A stretch of 6,911 bases of DNA from Fischerella sp. (lineage in GTDB: Bacteria > Cyanobacteriota > Cyanobacteriia > Cyanobacteriales > Nostocaceae), in the NCBI GenBank assembly GCA_026419705.1, contig JANZYY010000004.1:1-6911 (forward strand), read 5' to 3'. The notes under the pieces were generated by a model, which did not search any database, was not told the DNA's origin, and saw only the letters and a program-made list of their open reading frames with translations. Positions within the stretch are counted from its first letter, which is position 1. Every line of letters starts with the position of its first letter. A program made the translations under genes and the position numbers. Below are positions 4,019 to 6,911 of the stretch, piece after piece.

Positions 4019-6911
4019 GTGGAAAAAATAGCAATTATTGGATTCTCATGCCTATTTCCCGACGCCAAAAATCCCGAAGAATTCTGGCAAAATCTCATTC
4101 AAAAAAAAGATTCAACATCATCCATAACCTCTGAAGAACTCGGAGTAGATCCACACATATTTTACGAACCGACCAAAGGTAAGCCAGACAAAATTTACTC
4201 GTTAAAAGGTGGATTTGTCCGCGATTTTAAATTTGATCCTACAGGATACAAACTACCAGCAGAGTTACTAGACAAATTAGATAATACTTTTAAATGGTCA
4301 TTGTATGTTGCTAAACAAGCTTTGCAACATAGCGGTTATTTAGATCGAGAATCTATCTTATCCAGATGCGGAGTAATATTAGGTACTCTCTCTCTACCTA
4401 CCAAAGCTTCAAATCAATTATTTGCGCCAATATACCAGCAAGTTCTCGCACCTGCAATCAGAGAACTTTTACAGCAACAAGAATTCGATTTAGCAGTATT
4501 AAATTCATCTGACCAAGCTTCACCTTGCAATGCGATGATATCAGGCTTACCAGCAGCAATCATCGCCCAAGCTTTTTCACTATCGAATATTCATTTTTGT
4601 ATAGATGCTGCCTGTTCATCGCCACAATATTCTATTAGGTTGGCATCCCATTATCTGTGGACGCACAAAGCTGATTTGATGTTAGCGGGAGGTATTAGCT
4701 GTGCAGATCCGCTGTTTATCAGGATGTTATTTTCTGGTATTCAAGGATACCCCGAAAATAATGATATTAGCCGTCCTTTAGATAAATTATCGCGGGGAAT
4801 GCTAACTGCGGAAGGTGCGGGAATGGTGGTGCTGAAGCGATATAGCGATGCAGTTAGGGATGGCGATCGCATTTATGCTACCATCATAGGCAACGGTCTT
4901 TCTAATGATGGTCGAGGCAAGCATTTACTCAGCCCCAATTCCAAAGGACAAACTCTCGCTTTTGAACGCGCCTACCAAGAAGCACAAATCAATCCTAACA
5001 ACATTGATTACATAGAGTGCCATGCTACTGGCACGTTATTGGGAGATAGCACTGAATTTCAATCAATAGAAACTTTCTTTGGTAAATATCAAGCAACTCC
5101 TCTGCTGGGTTCCGTAAAATCTAACGTCGGTCACTTGCTCACTGCCGCTGGCAGCGTTAGCCTAATTAAAGTGCTGATGAGTATGTCTAGGGGTGTTATC
5201 CCAGCCACGATTAATATTACAGAACCGATGGGTTCAGATAACAATGTTGTTTCCCCAAAACGCATTGTTACTAGCACCACGAATTGGCCGGGAAATAAGC
5301 TAGTAAAACGCGCTGCTATCAGTGCATTTGGTTTGGGTGGAACCAATGCTCACATGATTTTAGAACAAGGAAATACAGCAGAAGCAGTTATAGCAGAAGA
5401 ACCTCTGCACCTTGCCAAACTTGCCATTGTCGGTATGGATGCTTTTTTTGGTGGATGTGACGGTTTAGATGCTTTTGAACGCAGCATTTACGAAGGCGCA
5501 CAACATTTTATTCCTCTACCACCTAACAGATGGTACGGGATAGAAAAGCAAGCAGAGTTACTTAAAAAGTATGGGTTGGCTGATGGTAAACCACCATTAG
5601 GAGCATATATTACTGATTTTGAAATCGATACTATTTCGAGCAAAATTCCGCCAAATGAAATAGAGAAACTTAATCAACAACAATTGTTACTGCTAAAAGT
5701 TGCCGAACGTGCTTTAAAAGATGCAGGTATTAAAGAAGGTGCCAATGTATCAGTAATAATTGCCACAGAAACAGAATATTCTGTTCATCATTTACAGCAA
5801 AGATGGAATTTAAATTGGCAGATTAAGGAAGGATTAATTGCCGGAAAAATTGATCTACCGTCTGATAAAGTTAGTCAATTAGAGACCATTGTCAAAGATG
5901 GTATTCACCATCCCGTCGAAAGTAGTGAATACGTGAGTTACATCGCCAATATTATGGCGAGTCGCATTGCTTCACTGTGGAATTTTACTGCCCCTGTTTT
6001 TACCATCACTGCGGGAGAAAACTCTACTTTCAAAGTTTTAGAAGTAGCACAACATCTACTTACTACCGGGGAAGCAGATGCCGTACTTGTGGGTGCTGTC
6101 GATTTAGCTGGTGGGTTAGAAAATGTATTTTTGCGAAATCAAATGGCAGCAATTAATACGGGTGCAAATACCCTTGCTTATGACCAAAAAACAAATGGCT
6201 GGATGGTCGGTGAAGGTGCAGGTGCAGTAGTATTAAAGTCGCATGAAACTGCTAAAAAAGATGGCGATCGCATTTACGCGGTCATTGACGCCATCAGTTT
6301 TGTACAAGATCGTCTGGAAAACAGTAGTGCCAAAGCCGTTCACCAAGTTTGCCAGCAAGCTTTGTTGATGGCAGGTATTAAACCCACAGACGTGAACTAT
6401 CTCGAAGTTTATGGTAGTGGCATTCCCCAACAAGATGAAGCAGAAATCACAGGTTTGCTTCAGGCTTATCCAGGAAGTGCAAATGATTTAAGTTATGCAA
6501 TTGGCAGCGTTAAGGCAAACATCGGTCATACATACACTGCATCGGGAATTGCCAGTTTGATTAAGACAGCCCTGTGTCTTTATTACAGATATATTCCAGG
6601 TACACCCAACTGGACTGGAGTTAAAGATAAAGAACTCTGGCAGAGGGGAGAATTCACCTCCCCATCTCCCTTTTACGTCGCCCCCGAATCAAGACCTTGG
6701 TTCCTTGACAAACAAGCCACAAAAAGAATCGCTGCCATCAATAGCATCGGCATGGATGGCACTTACGCCCATATCATTTTATCAGAAGAACCAGAGCAAA
6801 CAGAACGCAGCAGCCGATTTTTGCAGCAAACACCCTTTTATTTATTCCCGATTACCGGACGCGATCGCACTGATTTACTCACACAACTTCATACCCTCGA
6901 AAACACCGTTA
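4019..6911 (+). CDS. Ketosynthase plus chain-length-factor synthase protein (HglC/PfaC-type), 3' truncated
   Basis: The frame is open from GTG 4019 to the window end (964 codons plus one base). Residues 1-450 are a complete beta-ketoacyl synthase: KIAIIGFSCLFPDA, active-site Cys199 in DAACSSP, His335 in ECHATGT, His372 in SNVGH, and FGLGGTNAHMI at the end. It should carry out the decarboxylative condensation. Residues 467-927 repeat the fold (LAIVGMDAFFGG to GTYAHIILSEE) but Glu667 (TAGENS) replaces the Cys and Tyr798 (EVYGSG) the first His; only His837 (ANIGH) is kept. That is the signature of a non-condensing chain length factor, expected to set acyl length as the KS partner. Residues 931-964 (FPITGRDRTDLL) look like the lead-in to an acyltransferase domain, as in HglC, beyond the window. 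PfaC would instead continue to dehydratases; the cut prevents a firm choice. Confidence 0.87.
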   Translation, partial: MEKIAIIGFSCLFPDAKNPEEFWQNLIQKKDSTSSITSEELGVDPHIFYEPTKGKPDKIYSLKGGFVRDFKFDPTGYKLPAELLDKLDNTFKWSLYVAKQALQHSGYLDRESILSRCGVILGTLSLPTKASNQLFAPIYQQVLAPAIRELLQQQEFDLAVLNSSDQASPCNAMISGLPAAIIAQAFSLSNIHFCIDAACSSPQYSIRLASHYLWTHKADLMLAGGISCADPLFIRMLFSGIQGYPENNDISRPLDKLSRGMLTAEGAGMVVLKRYSDAVRDGDRIYATIIGNGLSNDGRGKHLLSPNSKGQTLAFERAYQEAQINPNNIDYIECHATGTLLGDSTEFQSIETFFGKYQATPLLGSVKSNVGHLLTAAGSVSLIKVLMSMSRGVIPATINITEPMGSDNNVVSPKRIVTSTTNWPGNKLVKRAAISAFGLGGTNAHMILEQGNTAEAVIAEEPLHLAKLAIVGMDAFFGGCDGLDAFERSIYEGAQHFIPLPPNRWYGIEKQAELLKKYGLADGKPPLGAYITDFEIDTISSKIPPNEIEKLNQQQLLLLKVAERALKDAGIKEGANVSVIIATETEYSVHHLQQRWNLNWQIKEGLIAGKIDLPSDKVSQLETIVKDGIHHPVESSEYVSYIANIMASRIASLWNFTAPVFTITAGENSTFKVLEVAQHLLTTGEADAVLVGAVDLAGGLENVFLRNQMAAINTGANTLAYDQKTNGWMVGEGAGAVVLKSHETAKKDGDRIYAVIDAISFVQDRLENSSAKAVHQVCQQALLMAGIKPTDVNYLEVYGSGIPQQDEAEITGLLQAYPGSANDLSYAIGSVKANIGHTYTASGIASLIKTALCLYYRYIPGTPNWTGVKDKELWQRGEFTSPSPFYVAPESRPWFLDKQATKRIAAINSIGMDGTYAHIILSEEPEQTERSSRFLQQTPFYLFPITGRDRTDLLTQLHTLENTV
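4863..4870. repeat. HIP1 palindrome
   Basis: Perfect GCGATCGC in the KS domain codons for GDRIYA; the paralogous position of the CLF domain carries another at 6264. Confidence 0.9.
6264..6271. repeat. HIP1 palindrome
   Basis: Perfect GCGATCGC in the CLF domain, within a 17-base identity (6260-6276) to the KS domain at 4859-4875. Confidence 0.9.
6645..6670. repeat. C-rich short repeat with small hairpin inside the CLF coding region
   Basis: CCTCCCCATCTCCC at 6657-6670 is identical to 1453-1466 in the spacer upstream. Immediately before it, GGGGAG 6645-6650 pairs with CTCCCC 6658-6663 across a 7-base loop. It is translated in frame as RGEFTSPSP, on a surface-like stretch between two conserved CLF segments. 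Confidence 0.6.
6861..6868. repeat. HIP1 palindrome
   Basis: Perfect GCGATCGC in the linker after the CLF domain (GRDRTD codons). Confidence 0.9.

Overview
The window looks like chromosomal DNA of a cyanobacterium, most likely a filamentous heterocyst former of the Nostoc/Anabaena group. The evidence is five perfect HIP1 palindromes (GCGATCGC), C-rich CCCCATCTCCC-type short repeats, and a four-gene plus-strand cluster encoding an iterative lipid synthase of the heterocyst-glycolipid (Hgl) / polyunsaturated-fatty-acid (Pfa) type. Genus-level assignment is inference.

Layout. (1) Positions 1-1377: the 3' end of an HglE/PfaA-type synthase, with the tail after the acyltransferase region, a low-complexity linker, one acyl carrier protein (LGIDSIKR motif) and a C-terminal non-catalytic ketoreductase half. 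(2) 1378-1481: a repeat-filled spacer. (3) 1482-2015: a 177-residue protein with a carboxypeptidase-regulatory-like beta-sandwich and one membrane helix; it is not a recognisable lipid-synthesis enzyme. (4) 2016-2172: an AT-rich spacer with a good ribosome binding site at its end. (5) 2173-3921: the catalytic ketoreductase followed by a dehydratase (HglD-like by architecture). (6) 3922-4018: a spacer occupied by an imperfect inverted repeat. (7) 4019 to the window end: a GTG-started HglC/PfaC-type protein, an active ketosynthase followed by an inactive chain-length-factor domain, cut off by the window.

How the parts fit. Together the three synthase proteins supply the condensing enzyme, length control, carrier, ketoreduction and dehydration for an iterative long-chain acyl product, as in heterocyst glycolipid aglycone or PUFA synthesis. 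The acyltransferase activities and any enoyl reductase, thioester reductase or phosphopantetheinyl transferase would lie outside the window. The most striking point is that the two halves of one ketoreductase fold lie on different genes, separated by an unrelated membrane protein gene with its own repeat-rich leader. I cannot tell from sequence alone whether this split is normal for the Hgl family or peculiar to this lineage.
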